Shown here one piece after another: positions 52,471 to 60,793 of a DNA stretch of 64,000 nt; positions within the stretch are counted from its first letter, which is position 1; each line of letters starts with the position of its first letter. Position numbers and translations under genes: made by a program. The notes under the pieces are model-generated. The model worked only from the letters and a program-made list of their open reading frames with translations. It was not told the origin of the DNA and made no database searches. Source of the DNA: Chitinophaga sp. (lineage in GTDB: Bacteria > Bacteroidota > Bacteroidia > Chitinophagales > Chitinophagaceae); contig NZ_JAFAIX010000013.1 in assembly GCF_019236475.1 (NCBI RefSeq), forward strand, positions 620,001 through 684,000, written 5' to 3'.

Positions 52471-54108
52471 ATGGCAGAAGTTATCAGAATGCCCCTTTTG
52501 AGTGATACAATGACGGAAGGGGTGATTGCGGAATGGCATAAAAAGGTGGGCGATACCGTAAAAGCAGACGATGTTATTGCTGAAGTGGAAACGGACAAAG
52601 CAACGATGGAAGTAATGGGTTATGTAGAAGGAACCCTGTTGTACATTGGTGTTGAGAAAGGGAAAGCAGCGAAGGTAAATGCAATCATAGCCATTGTGGG
52701 TAAACCAGGCGAAGATTATAAAGGCTTACTGGAAGGTGGAAGTAGTGCTGCTGCTCCAGCGAAAGAAGCCGCACCGGCACCAGCGCCAGCTCCGGCCGCC
52801 GCTCCTGCTGTTTCTGCTGCTGATGATGCCGCAGTTAAAGAAGCGCTGAAAAATGCTACTGTTATCCGTATGCCGCTGTTGAGCGATACCATGACAGAAG
52901 GTAAAATAGTTGCCTGGAATAAAAAAGTAGGTGACGTTGTTAAAAGTGATGATGTACTGGCAGAAGTAGAAACTGATAAAGCCACGATGGAAGTTATCGG
53001 TTATGCTGACGGTACTTTATTATATGTTGGTGTGAAAGAAGGTGATGCTGCCAAAGTAAATGGTATTATAGCCATCGTTGGTAAGCCAGGCACTAATGTA
53101 GATGCTATTCTGGCTGCAGAAAATGGTGGTGGCACTGCTGCACCTGCCGCTGCTGCTCCTACCGCTAACGGTACTCCTGCTCCAGTTGCCGCAACTACTG
53201 CTGCTCCTGTTGCTGCCGTATCTGCTGACGGTCGTGTGAAAGCGTCTCCACTGGCTAAAAAAGTAGCTGCTGAAAAAGGTATTGATATCAGCCAGATTCC
53301 AGGCACCGGTGATGGTGGTCGTGTAATCAAAGCGGATGTGGATAACTTCAAACCATCTGCTGCTCCTGCTGCTGCTGCAACTACCGGTGCTGCTGCTCCT
53401 GCTGCCGCTGCTTATGTTGCTGGTCAGGAAAGCTTCACTGATACGCCGCTGTCACAGATGCGTAAAGTGATTGCAAAACGTCTGAGCGAAAGCAAATTCA
53501 CTGCACCTCACTTCTACCTGAAGATCGATGTTAACATGGATAAAGCGATGGAAGCGCGTAAAGCTATCAACGAAGTATCTCCTGTTAAGATCTCCTTCAA
53601 CGATATGGTGATCAAGGCTTCTGCCCTGGCACTGAAACAACATCCTGATGTAAATGCAAGCTGGATGGGCGATTTCATCCGTCATAACCATCATGTGCAT
53701 ATCGGTTCTGCCGTGGCTATTGAAGACGGTCTGATTGTCCCTGTTATCCGTTTTGCAGATCAGAAATCCCTGAGCCAGATTGCTGGTGAAGCGAAAGGTC
53801 TGTACGACAAAGCTAAAAACAAGAAACTGCAACCACAGGATTTCTCTGGCAATACTTTCACTATCTCTAACCTGGGTATGCTGGGTATAGACGAGTTCAC
53901 TGCTATCATCAATCCTCCGGATTCTGCTATCCTGGCTGTTGGTGGTATCAAAGAAACTGCTATCGTAGAGAAAGGTCAGGTGAAGATTGCTAATATTATG
54001 AAACTGACCCTCAGTTGCGACCACAGAAGTGTGGATGGTGCTGTAGGTGCGCGTTTCATGGCTACCCTGAAAGGTTACCTGGAGAATCCAGTGACTATGC
54101 TGGTGTAA
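52471..54108 (+). CDS. Pyruvate dehydrogenase complex E2, dihydrolipoamide acetyltransferase
   Basis: 545 residues. Two N-terminal lipoyl domains, each with the lipoylated Lys in EVETDKATMEV (about 1-80 and 130-210), joined by Ala/Pro linkers; a peripheral-subunit binding domain (VKASPLAKKVAAEKGIDISQ); then the catalytic acetyltransferase core with the active site SCDHRSVDGAVGARFM. The two lipoyl domains are very alike, pointing to an internal duplication. It transfers the acetyl group from E1 to CoA. E1 and E3 are not adjacent. A branched-chain or 2-oxoglutarate role is less likely because of the double lipoyl domain and linker style. Confidence 0.9.
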   Translation: MAEVIRMPLLSDTMTEGVIAEWHKKVGDTVKADDVIAEVETDKATMEVMGYVEGTLLYIGVEKGKAAKVNAIIAIVGKPGEDYKGLLEGGSSAAAPAKEAAPAPAPAPAAAPAVSAADDAAVKEALKNATVIRMPLLSDTMTEGKIVAWNKKVGDVVKSDDVLAEVETDKATMEVIGYADGTLLYVGVKEGDAAKVNGIIAIVGKPGTNVDAILAAENGGGTAAPAAAAPTANGTPAPVAATTAAPVAAVSADGRVKASPLAKKVAAEKGIDISQIPGTGDGGRVIKADVDNFKPSAAPAAAATTGAAAPAAAAYVAGQESFTDTPLSQMRKVIAKRLSESKFTAPHFYLKIDVNMDKAMEARKAINEVSPVKISFNDMVIKASALALKQHPDVNASWMGDFIRHNHHVHIGSAVAIEDGLIVPVIRFADQKSLSQIAGEAKGLYDKAKNKKLQPQDFSGNTFTISNLGMLGIDEFTAIINPPDSAILAVGGIKETAIVEKGQVKIANIMKLTLSCDHRSVDGAVGARFMATLKGYLENPVTMLV

Positions 54109-54132
54109 TCGGAGATTAACTACCTTATATAT

Positions 54133-54163
54133 AAACGGCTGCGTATTGGATACGCAGCCGTTT
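54133..54163 (+). terminator. Terminator of the E2 gene
   Basis: Perfect 14-bp arms AAACGGCTGCGTAT (54133-54146) and ATACGCAGCCGTTT (54150-54163), loop TGG, then TTGTTTTTTG. Confidence 0.88.
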
Positions 54164-54194
54164 TGTTTTTTGTGATGCTAGTAGCGGATTTTAG

Positions 54195-54366
54195 AAACTG
54201 ACAGCTTCGCTGTCAGTTTGAGCGGCATCCAACTTCCGCCCTGACGGGCGGAAGTTGGATGATGGGGTAGGGATTTCCCTCTGCCCGTAGGTCGGAACTT
54301 CGATAACTGGTGGGCAATGATCTGCAACTGTTTTGGATTTCCGCCCGGCGGGCGGAAATCCAAAAC
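54195..54366. repeat. Cluster of three perfect intergenic hairpins (REP-like)
   Basis: Hairpin 1: 11-bp arms at 54195-54205 and 54209-54219. Hairpin 2: 16-bp arms at 54226-54241 and 54246-54261. Hairpin 3: 17-bp arms at 54330-54346 and 54350-54366. Hairpins 2 and 3 share the core TTCCGCCC / GGGCGGAA with different flanks. None has a T tract. They fill the gap between the E2 terminator and the GbsR promoter. Confidence 0.75.
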
Positions 54367-54399
54367 TAAAAATACCCTATTCTATATTTTTTCATTAAC

Positions 54400-54415
54400 T
54401 TTTGAAAGTTCAAAA
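54400..54415. promoter_or_regulatory. Candidate operator of the GbsR-type gene
   Basis: Perfect palindrome TTTTGAA-AG-TTCAAAA covering the -33 box of the promoter at 54401-54431. A regulator bound here would block RNA polymerase, fitting self-repression. Confidence 0.5.
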
Positions 54416-54431
54416 ACTTGGTTTACATTTG
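54401..54431 (+). promoter_or_regulatory. Bacteroidota-type promoter of the GbsR-type gene
   Basis: TTTG (54401-54404), 19 nt, TACATTTG (54424-54431): exact fit to the consensus. Start predicted near 54438, leader about 38 nt. Confidence 0.7.
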
Positions 54432-54475
54432 CCTGCAACCTATATACAACAAACGCAACAAAAAAGAACCTGCAA

Positions 54476-54982
54476 ATGAATCTGGAAGAAGCAAAAGCGC
54501 AGTTTATTCAAACTTGGGGATCACTCGGTGCACAGTGGGGTATTAACCGTACTATGGCCCAGATCCACGCGTTATTGCTGGTGAAACCTGACCCGTTGAG
54601 CGCCGATGATATCATGGCAGAACTGAATATTTCCCGTGGTAATACTAATATGAACGTACGCGAGCTCATCAATTGGGGCTTGGTGGAACGTGTATTGATT
54701 CCTGGTGAAAGAAAGGAGTTTTTTGTAGCCGAGAAAGATATCTGGAAAGTAGCCACATATATTGCCCGCGAGCGCAAGAAGCGCGAGCTGGATCCCATCA
54801 TGAAAGTACTGCAACAATTGCAGCAGGCAGAAGGCGACCCTAAAGACAAAGAACTGAAGGCTTTTAAAGATTCCATTCAGAATATTAACAAGTTTGCCCA
54901 ACAAACTGACCGCACTATCAGCGCCTTTATTAAATCAGAAGAATCCTGGTTCTACAGCAGCCTGCTGAAACTCATCAAGTAA
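54476..54982 (+). CDS. GbsR/MarR-family transcriptional regulator
   Basis: 168 residues from ATG at 54476. The frame runs back to 54317, but those codons would cross hairpin 3 and the promoter, and family members begin near MNLEEAKAQFIQTWGSLG. The winged helix is LSADDIMAELNISRGNTNMNVRELINWGLVERV with wing VLIPGERKEFFVAE, and a C-terminal helical part probably forms the dimer. It probably represses its own gene through 54400-54415. The TIGR01777 gene follows after 60 nt and may be a target. Confidence 0.88.
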   Translation: MNLEEAKAQFIQTWGSLGAQWGINRTMAQIHALLLVKPDPLSADDIMAELNISRGNTNMNVRELINWGLVERVLIPGERKEFFVAEKDIWKVATYIARERKKRELDPIMKVLQQLQQAEGDPKDKELKAFKDSIQNINKFAQQTDRTISAFIKSEESWFYSSLLKLIK

Positions 54983-55042
54983 TTTTTTTTGCAGTATTCT
55001 TTCAATATTTTCTGAAATTTCCGAATTTACAATACTACAATC

Positions 55043-55990
55043 ATGAAAAACAAAAAAATAGTCATCGCCGGCGGCACTGGATTCCTGGGAAGGAGTCTGA
55101 CAGAACTTTGGGGCACTGATAATCAAATTGTTATACTTTCAAGAACAGCGCCTGCCACGGATGTAAACGCCACATGGGTACCTTGGGATGGGAAAACAGT
55201 AGGCAATTGGGCCGCTGAATTGGAACATACAGACGTACTCGTAAATCTCAGCGGACGCAGTGTGAATTGCAGGTATACACCCGCCAATCAGCAGGAAATA
55301 TTCGACAGTAGAAGCTTTTCCACAAAAGCATTAGGACAGGCGGTACAGCAGTTGCAACATCCACCGAAATTGTGGGTAAATGCCGCATCTGCGACGATTT
55401 ACAGGCATGCGGAAGACAGGCCCATGGATGAATTTACAGGAGAAATAGCCGATGATTTTTCTGTACGCGTTTGCAAGCTATGGGAAAAAACATTCAATGA
55501 TATAACGTTACCGCATACACGAAAAGTTATACTGCGTATTGCTGTGAGTCTGGGTTGGCAGCAAGGAGGCGTGATGCAGCCGTATTGCAATCTCATGAAA
55601 TGGGGACTGGGCGGGCATCAGGGAAGTGGCAAGCAGCGATATTCTTGGGTGCATGTAGCAGATGTTGCTGGGATGATAGACTGGTTGGCAGGACAGCCAA
55701 CATTAGATGGTGTGTTTATCTGCGCTGCTCCTAACCCGGTAACGAATACTGTTTTTATGCGTACCCTGAGGCAGCAAGCCGGTCATGTTGTCGGGTTGCC
55801 TGCGCCAGCCTGGCTGTTGGAGGTAGGTGCTGCATTGATTGGCACAGAAACTGAGCTATTATTAAAGAGCAGGTGGGTATTACCTACCAGGGCGCTGCAA
55901 CATGGCTACCAGTTTAATTATCCTCAGTTGGATACTGCTATAGCGGATATACTGGACCGTATGCCGCGGAAAGCCTGGCACTTGTTCTGA
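55043..55990 (+). CDS. TIGR01777-family NAD(P)-dependent oxidoreductase (copy 2)
   Basis: 315 residues. Nucleotide loop VIAGGTGFLGRSLTELWG, VNLSGRSVNCRYT, and the active-site region NAASATIYRHAEDRPMDE, in which the Tyr precedes a degenerate YxxxK. It differs clearly from the copy at 10951-11868 (for example SVNCRY against SVSDKRW), so they are old paralogues. Substrate unknown. It sits between the GbsR-type regulator and the CoA-binding protein gene (18 nt gap), probably one operon. Confidence 0.88.
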   Translation: MKNKKIVIAGGTGFLGRSLTELWGTDNQIVILSRTAPATDVNATWVPWDGKTVGNWAAELEHTDVLVNLSGRSVNCRYTPANQQEIFDSRSFSTKALGQAVQQLQHPPKLWVNAASATIYRHAEDRPMDEFTGEIADDFSVRVCKLWEKTFNDITLPHTRKVILRIAVSLGWQQGGVMQPYCNLMKWGLGGHQGSGKQRYSWVHVADVAGMIDWLAGQPTLDGVFICAAPNPVTNTVFMRTLRQQAGHVVGLPAPAWLLEVGAALIGTETELLLKSRWVLPTRALQHGYQFNYPQLDTAIADILDRMPRKAWHLF

Positions 55991-56008
55991 ATTTTGTAAA
56001 TTTAATGT

Positions 56009-56380
56009 ATGGAAACAGATAAGAAATTGACAGTAGTACTTGGCGCCTCTCCTAATCCTGAACGCTACAGCTATTTAGCGGTGAGTAGGCTCACTGCACA
56101 TGGTCATCCGGTTGTAGCGATTGGTAATAGGGAAGCAAATATTGGGGAGACACGGGTCATCACGGAACATCCAGCACTGGAAAATGTGGATACAGTTACT
56201 TTATACTTGAATCCAAAACTGCAGGAAAGTTATTATGATTATATCCTGCAATTGCATCCTAAGCGAATTATTTTCAATCCAGGTACCGAAAATGAAGCAT
56301 TGAAAGCATTGGCAATAAAGAACGGCATTCAGCCACAGGAGGCTTGTACATTGGTATTATTGAGTACAGGGCAGTATTAA
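56009..56380 (+). CDS. CoA-binding domain protein
   Basis: 123 residues, a single Rossmann-type CoA-binding domain: VVLGASPNPERYSYLAVSRLTAHGHPVVAIG and the closing KRIIFNPGTENEALKALAIKNGI. Related to the CoA-binding part of succinyl-CoA synthetase alpha but without the catalytic domain. Members bind CoA; no reaction is known. It follows the TIGR01777 gene by 18 nt. Confidence 0.85.
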   Translation: METDKKLTVVLGASPNPERYSYLAVSRLTAHGHPVVAIGNREANIGETRVITEHPALENVDTVTLYLNPKLQESYYDYILQLHPKRIIFNPGTENEALKALAIKNGIQPQEACTLVLLSTGQY

Positions 56381-56547
56381 ACTGCCTGATATTTTTTCCT
56401 TAAATCCTTCTACCTGCGCTTTTTAACCGACGTCATTTCGTATATTCGGTACGTTAACCCATAGATAGGCTATATAGAACTTGATTGGCTGTCATCTCAC
56501 GAGACTACTATACTAACACCGCTTGTTCACCCTTTAATATACATTTT

Positions 56548-57021
56548 ATGCAATGGAGAAGATTTAATGGAGAGCTCATTTCCATTCCCGTCAAGGAGGA
56601 GGTCCGCCAGGCCATCATCCGTGAAACCGCCAAAGGCTTTCGTTTGAAAGTATGCATTGGTACGGATTCGCAGGTGAAAGGCCTGGACACGGAATTTGCC
56701 ACTGTTATCGTGTTTCTTCGCGAAGGTCATGGTGGGTTTATGTTTATCCACAATGATAAAACGAAAGAATGCTATACGATCAAAGAACGTATGCTGATTG
56801 AAGTAGCCAAAAGTATTGAGATTGCTTATGAATTATGCGACCTGTTTACAGAATATGATGTAGACATGGAAGTACATGCAGACATCAATACGAATCCTCA
56901 GTTTAAGAGCAATCAGGCTTTACACGAAGCAATGGGCTATATCCTCGGAATGGGATTTGCCTTCAAAGCCAAGCCAGAGGCCTTTGCCAGTAGCAGTTGC
57001 GCCAATAAGGTAGTCAACTAA
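56548..57021 (+). CDS. Ribonuclease H-like YkuK family protein
   Basis: 157 residues from ATG at 56548 (MQWRRFNGELIS); an earlier start at 56485 adds residues not seen in the family. RNase H-like core: KVCIGTDSQVKG with a metal-binding Asp, LIEVAKSIEIAYEL and VDMEVHADINTN. The family (Bacillus YkuK, DUF458) has no proven function; nuclease activity is inferred from the fold. Confidence 0.82.
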   Translation: MQWRRFNGELISIPVKEEVRQAIIRETAKGFRLKVCIGTDSQVKGLDTEFATVIVFLREGHGGFMFIHNDKTKECYTIKERMLIEVAKSIEIAYELCDLFTEYDVDMEVHADINTNPQFKSNQALHEAMGYILGMGFAFKAKPEAFASSSCANKVVN

Positions 57022-57102
57022 GCTACGTAATGTTATACCTCCTTCAATAAGTACCGATGCGGTATCCTGCACCGGTCAGCTATCCTTCCCCCATCAATTG
57101 CG

Positions 57103-57711
57103 CTAAGCAATAGCCCGGAACTGCGCGTTTAACTCCTCGATATAACCCAGGATCGCATCTCTTCCGCTTTTCTTTACTGTAGACGTAACAAAGTGCGGTG
57201 GCAGGAATTGCCAGGTTTCCCTCATTTTATTCAGGAAAGCCTTCACATTCTTGCTTACTTCCGCCTGTGTGCTCTTATCCGCTTTGGTGAAAACAATGCT
57301 GAATGGTACTTCCCATTCGCCCAACTGATTGATGAAATCGATATCGATTTTTTGTGGAGAATGCCTGCTATCGATCAACACAAAGATATTCACCAGGTTC
57401 TGACGCTTACGCAGATAATCCTCGATCATTCTTTCCCATTGTTTACGTTGGGACATAGATCTTTTAGCAAAACCATAACCGGGAAGATCCACCAGGTACC
57501 ACGACTGGTTGATGAGAAAGTGGTTAATCAGTACAGTTTTACCAGGAGTACCGGAAGTTTTAGCCAGTTTTTCATTATTCACCAGCAAATTGATCAAGGA
57601 AGACTTTCCCACATTAGACCGGCCTATAAATGCATATTCCGGCAGGTTTGGCTTTGGACACTTTTCCCAATCCGGACTACTGATAAGATATTCTGCTGTT
57701 TTGATAACCAT
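57103..57711 (-). CDS. engB: Ribosome biogenesis GTP-binding protein EngB
   Basis: 202 residues from ATG at 57711 (MVIKTAEYLISSPDW), the usual family start; ATGs at 57729 and 57747 are also in frame but add an unusual extension. G1 GRSNVGKSSLINLL, G2 TSGTPGKT, G3 DLPGYGFA, G4 TKAD. A GTPase needed for assembly of the large ribosomal subunit. Divergent from ubiE with 56 nt between starts. Confidence 0.94.
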   Translation of the reverse strand: MVIKTAEYLISSPDWEKCPKPNLPEYAFIGRSNVGKSSLINLLVNNEKLAKTSGTPGKTVLINHFLINQSWYLVDLPGYGFAKRSMSQRKQWERMIEDYLRKRQNLVNIFVLIDSRHSPQKIDIDFINQLGEWEVPFSIVFTKADKSTQAEVSKNVKAFLNKMRETWQFLPPHFVTSTVKKSGRDAILGYIEELNAQFRAIA

Positions 57712-57767
57712 AATAAATGCTTTGTTCATTCTGTCATATGAATACAAATTCTTTAACTTTGCGAACT

Positions 57768-58514
57768 ATGTCAGAAAAATTAAATGTTGAGAAGATCGTT
57801 CCCTTTTCGGAGTCAAAATTAAGCAAGAAGAAGCAGATAGCAGCCATGTTTGATGATATTGCTTTCCGCTATGACTTCCTGAACCATTTTATGTCGATGG
57901 GAATCGATATCATCTGGCGTAAAAAAGCGCTGGGTTATCTGAAATCCCTCCAACCTAAAAAGATGTTGGATGTGGCCACAGGAACTGGAGATTTTGCCAT
58001 TATGGCCTCTAAACGCCTGAAACCGGACCATATTACGGGAATCGATATTTCTGAAGGGATGCTGAGCCATGGCCGTGAGAAAATCCAGAAAGCGGGCCTT
58101 TCTGATAAGATTACGCTGCAATTGGGCGACAGTGAGACAATAAGTTTTCCTGATAAGACGTTTGATGCCATAACGGTAGCCTTCGGTGTCCGTAACTTTG
58201 AAAACCTGCAACAGGGGCTCAGAGAAATGCAAAGGGTACTGAAACCTGGCGGAAAATTAGTGATCCTAGAATTTTCCAACCCTACAGTTTTCCCTATTAA
58301 GCAATTTTATAATTTGTATTTTCGTTATATAACACCCCTGATCGGGAAGTGGATAGCCAAAAGCGAAGCTGCATATAGCTATCTGCCTGAATCTGTGAAA
58401 GCGTTTCCTCAGGGTGAAGAAATGTGCAATATTTTAACCAATTCTGGATTTCAGGCCGTTACATGCAAAACGCTCACTTTCGGCATATGTTCCATCTACT
58501 GCGCTTCGCGCTGA
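57768..58514 (+). CDS. ubiE: Demethylmenaquinone methyltransferase
   Basis: 248 residues from ATG at 57768. The SAM-binding loop is MLDVATGTGDFAI, with FDAITVAFGVRNFENLQQGLREM and KLVILEFSNPTVFP, and the UbiE start KKQIAAMFDDIAFRYDFLNHFMS. Last step of menaquinone synthesis, the main quinone in this phylum. TAACTTTG at 57754-57761 looks like a -7 box, which would leave a very short leader. Its end overlaps porT. Confidence 0.95.
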   Translation: MSEKLNVEKIVPFSESKLSKKKQIAAMFDDIAFRYDFLNHFMSMGIDIIWRKKALGYLKSLQPKKMLDVATGTGDFAIMASKRLKPDHITGIDISEGMLSHGREKIQKAGLSDKITLQLGDSETISFPDKTFDAITVAFGVRNFENLQQGLREMQRVLKPGGKLVILEFSNPTVFPIKQFYNLYFRYITPLIGKWIAKSEAAYSYLPESVKAFPQGEEMCNILTNSGFQAVTCKTLTFGICSIYCASR

Positions 58515-59188
58515 CGGGAATGTTCCTGACTTTGCTCTTGCCTGCGAAGGCACAGCAAAACCTGAACATGCTGGAACACGATGCAAAACCCTATTATTTC
58601 GGAATTTCACTGGCTACGAACCAGTCCAATTTCCGTTTACTTCATGCGCAGGCTTTCCTGGCTGATGACTCTATTATGGTGGCCGAACCCTTGAAAACAT
58701 TCGGTTTCAACCTAGGGTTATTGGCGAATGCCCGTTTGACGGAGCATTTTGACCTTAGATTTAATCCGCAACTGGTTTTTGCTTCTAAAAACCTCTATTA
58801 CCGGGAAACATATCCCAAACCAACAGATACTCAGAAAAAGATTGAATCCATCCTGCTCAGCTTTCCGCTACAGATCAAATTCAAATCCGATCGTATTGGG
58901 AATATGCGTGTTTATGCCATTGGTGGTATGAAATACGACTTTGATCTGGCTTCCAATGCCAGGGCCAAGAAAACGGAGTCGATGATCAAAATCAAAAAAA
59001 GCGATTATGGCTATGAAATAGGCGCTGGATTTGAGTTTTACTTTGAGAGCTTTATCTTCTCTCCGGAATTCAAAGTGAGCAATGGTATCGGGAATGTGTT
59101 GGTAAAAGATCCGAATCTTCGCTACTCCAATGTGATCGATAAGCTGCAATCCCATATGATCGTATTCTCCATCCATTTGGAAGGATAA
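58487..59188 (+). CDS. porT: PorT-like outer-membrane beta-barrel protein (type IX secretion)
   Basis: 233 residues from ATG at 58487, which places a signal peptide (MFHLLRFALTGMFLTLLLPAKAQ) at the start; ATGs at 58463 and 58424 are alternatives. The body is beta strands of an eight-stranded barrel (PYYFGISLATNQSNFRL, GFNLGLLANARLTEHFDLRF, SDYGYEIGAGFEFYFESF, FSPEFKVSNGIGNVL). PorT is required for type IX secretion in Porphyromonas gingivalis, and the ubiE-porT pair recurs in the phylum. It overlaps the ubiE end by 28 nt in another frame. Confidence 0.85.
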   Translation: MFHLLRFALTGMFLTLLLPAKAQQNLNMLEHDAKPYYFGISLATNQSNFRLLHAQAFLADDSIMVAEPLKTFGFNLGLLANARLTEHFDLRFNPQLVFASKNLYYRETYPKPTDTQKKIESILLSFPLQIKFKSDRIGNMRVYAIGGMKYDFDLASNARAKKTESMIKIKKSDYGYEIGAGFEFYFESFIFSPEFKVSNGIGNVLVKDPNLRYSNVIDKLQSHMIVFSIHLEG

Positions 59189-59207
59189 AAGCGACTATAT
59201 TTGCAGC

Positions 59208-60554
59208 ATGCAGAACTACGTCATCAGGAATATATCCGTGGTAAATGAAGGGCGCACCACGGTACAGGATGTTTTGATCAAGGATAACCGCATTGAAAAA
59301 ATCGCGCCCAACATCACTGTCAACGGCAATTACACAGAAATTAACGGAGAAGGAAAACACTTACTGCCCGGCGTCATCGACGATCAGGTGCATTTCCGTG
59401 AGCCCGGTCTGACAGAGAAAGCCACTATTTATTCGGAAGCACGTGCAGCCGTTGCCGGCGGGACTACCAGTTTCATGGAAATGCCCAATACCAAGCCTGC
59501 AGCCCTGACACAAGAACTGCTGGAAGATAAATACCAGATCGCCAGTCAACATGCGTTGGCCAACTACTCTTTCTTCATGGGTGCTGCAAATGATAATGTG
59601 GAAGAGATTCTGAAAACCAATGACAAGAAAGATCGCGTTTGTGGCGTAAAAATATTCATGGGTTCTTCCACCGGTAATATGCTGGTGGATAACTACCTCA
59701 CCCTCGAAACAGTTTTCTCCAATTCAGAGCTGTTAATTGCTACGCATTGTGAAGACGAGAAGATCATTCGTCGGAATATGGAAGCCTTTAAACAAGCCAA
59801 AGGAGATGCCCTCACGGCAGCAGATCATCCACTCATCCGCGATGTGGAAGCTTGCTTTGAATCGTCCCTGGTAGCCATTCAGTTTGCACAGAAGCACCAT
59901 GCACGTTTGCACATTCTTCATATATCCACTGCTAGAGAATTACAACTCTTCGGTAATATGATGCCACTGGCTGAAAAGCGCATCACTGCTGAAGTATGTG
60001 TACATCATCTCCACTTCACCGCAGATGACTACGCACAATACGGTAATCTTATCAAATGTAATCCTGCCATCAAAGCCCCTGAAAACAGGGACGGGCTGTG
60101 GGAAGCATTACTGGACGACAGATTAGATATCATTGCCACAGATCACGCACCGCATACTTGGGCAGAAAAACAACTCCCCTACCTGCAAGCACCATCTGGT
60201 GTGCCATTGGTACAACATAGTTTGCCGCTGATGCTGCAATATGTAAAACAAGGAAAGATTTCTATCGAGAAAGTAGTAGAAAAAATGAGTCATGCACCTG
60301 CCATCTGCTTCCAGATCAAAGACAGAGGCTATCTGCGTGAAGGCTATTATGCCGACTGCGTGATTGTAGACATGAACGCACCTGCTACTGTAGAAAAACA
60401 AAATATTTACTATAAATGCGGCTGGAGTCCGTTTGAAGGGCATACCTTCCCGGCTTCCGTTACTCATACCTTTGTAAACGGGCATCTGGTCTATGAAAAT
60501 GGCCGTTTTGATGAATCCGTTAAAGGTATGCGGATGTTATTTGACCGCGAATAG
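59208..60554 (+). CDS. pyrC: Dihydroorotase
   Basis: 448 residues. Closes carbamoyl-aspartate to dihydroorotate in pyrimidine synthesis. Metal-site blocks: GVIDDQVHFREPG, GVKIFMGSSTGNML (bridging Lys), ATHCEDEKI, LHILHIST and IATDHAPHT. The first block normally contains HxH; here it is Gln60-Val-His62, so one zinc ligand is replaced. I recall this form in other Bacteroidota enzymes but could not check. Otherwise full length. It starts 19 nt after porT. Confidence 0.92.
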   Translation: MQNYVIRNISVVNEGRTTVQDVLIKDNRIEKIAPNITVNGNYTEINGEGKHLLPGVIDDQVHFREPGLTEKATIYSEARAAVAGGTTSFMEMPNTKPAALTQELLEDKYQIASQHALANYSFFMGAANDNVEEILKTNDKKDRVCGVKIFMGSSTGNMLVDNYLTLETVFSNSELLIATHCEDEKIIRRNMEAFKQAKGDALTAADHPLIRDVEACFESSLVAIQFAQKHHARLHILHISTARELQLFGNMMPLAEKRITAEVCVHHLHFTADDYAQYGNLIKCNPAIKAPENRDGLWEALLDDRLDIIATDHAPHTWAEKQLPYLQAPSGVPLVQHSLPLMLQYVKQGKISIEKVVEKMSHAPAICFQIKDRGYLREGYYADCVIVDMNAPATVEKQNIYYKCGWSPFEGHTFPASVTHTFVNGHLVYENGRFDESVKGMRMLFDRE

Positions 60555-60559
60555 TTTTT

Positions 60560-60720
60560 CTCGCAAAGCAGCAAAGATGCAAAGCAGCAAAGGATTATGT
60601 TTTGTTGTTTGACACAATATATTTATTTATTTCTTTGCTGCTCTGCATCTTTGCTGCTTTGCGAGCCAAACTATCAATTTACCATCTCCTGCGTCTCTGC
60701 TCCTTTGCGCCCTCTGCGTG
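60560..60720. repeat. GCAAAG repeat element, copy B (33-bp inverted repeat)
   Basis: Left arm 60560-60592 has four GCAAAG units with an 8-nt period; right arm 60633-60665 is its reverse complement with one mismatch in 33. Loop 40 nt. More degenerate units follow at about 60688-60720. Same family as 22861-23054. It lies between pyrC and the MutS-like gene and would form a strong RNA hairpin in read-through transcripts. Confidence 0.8.
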
Positions 60721-60793
60721 AAATATTTATGGAATATTCCTTTCTTTGCATCCTAACCTACGTATCCGTATATTCACTAAAAAAGGACCTGCA

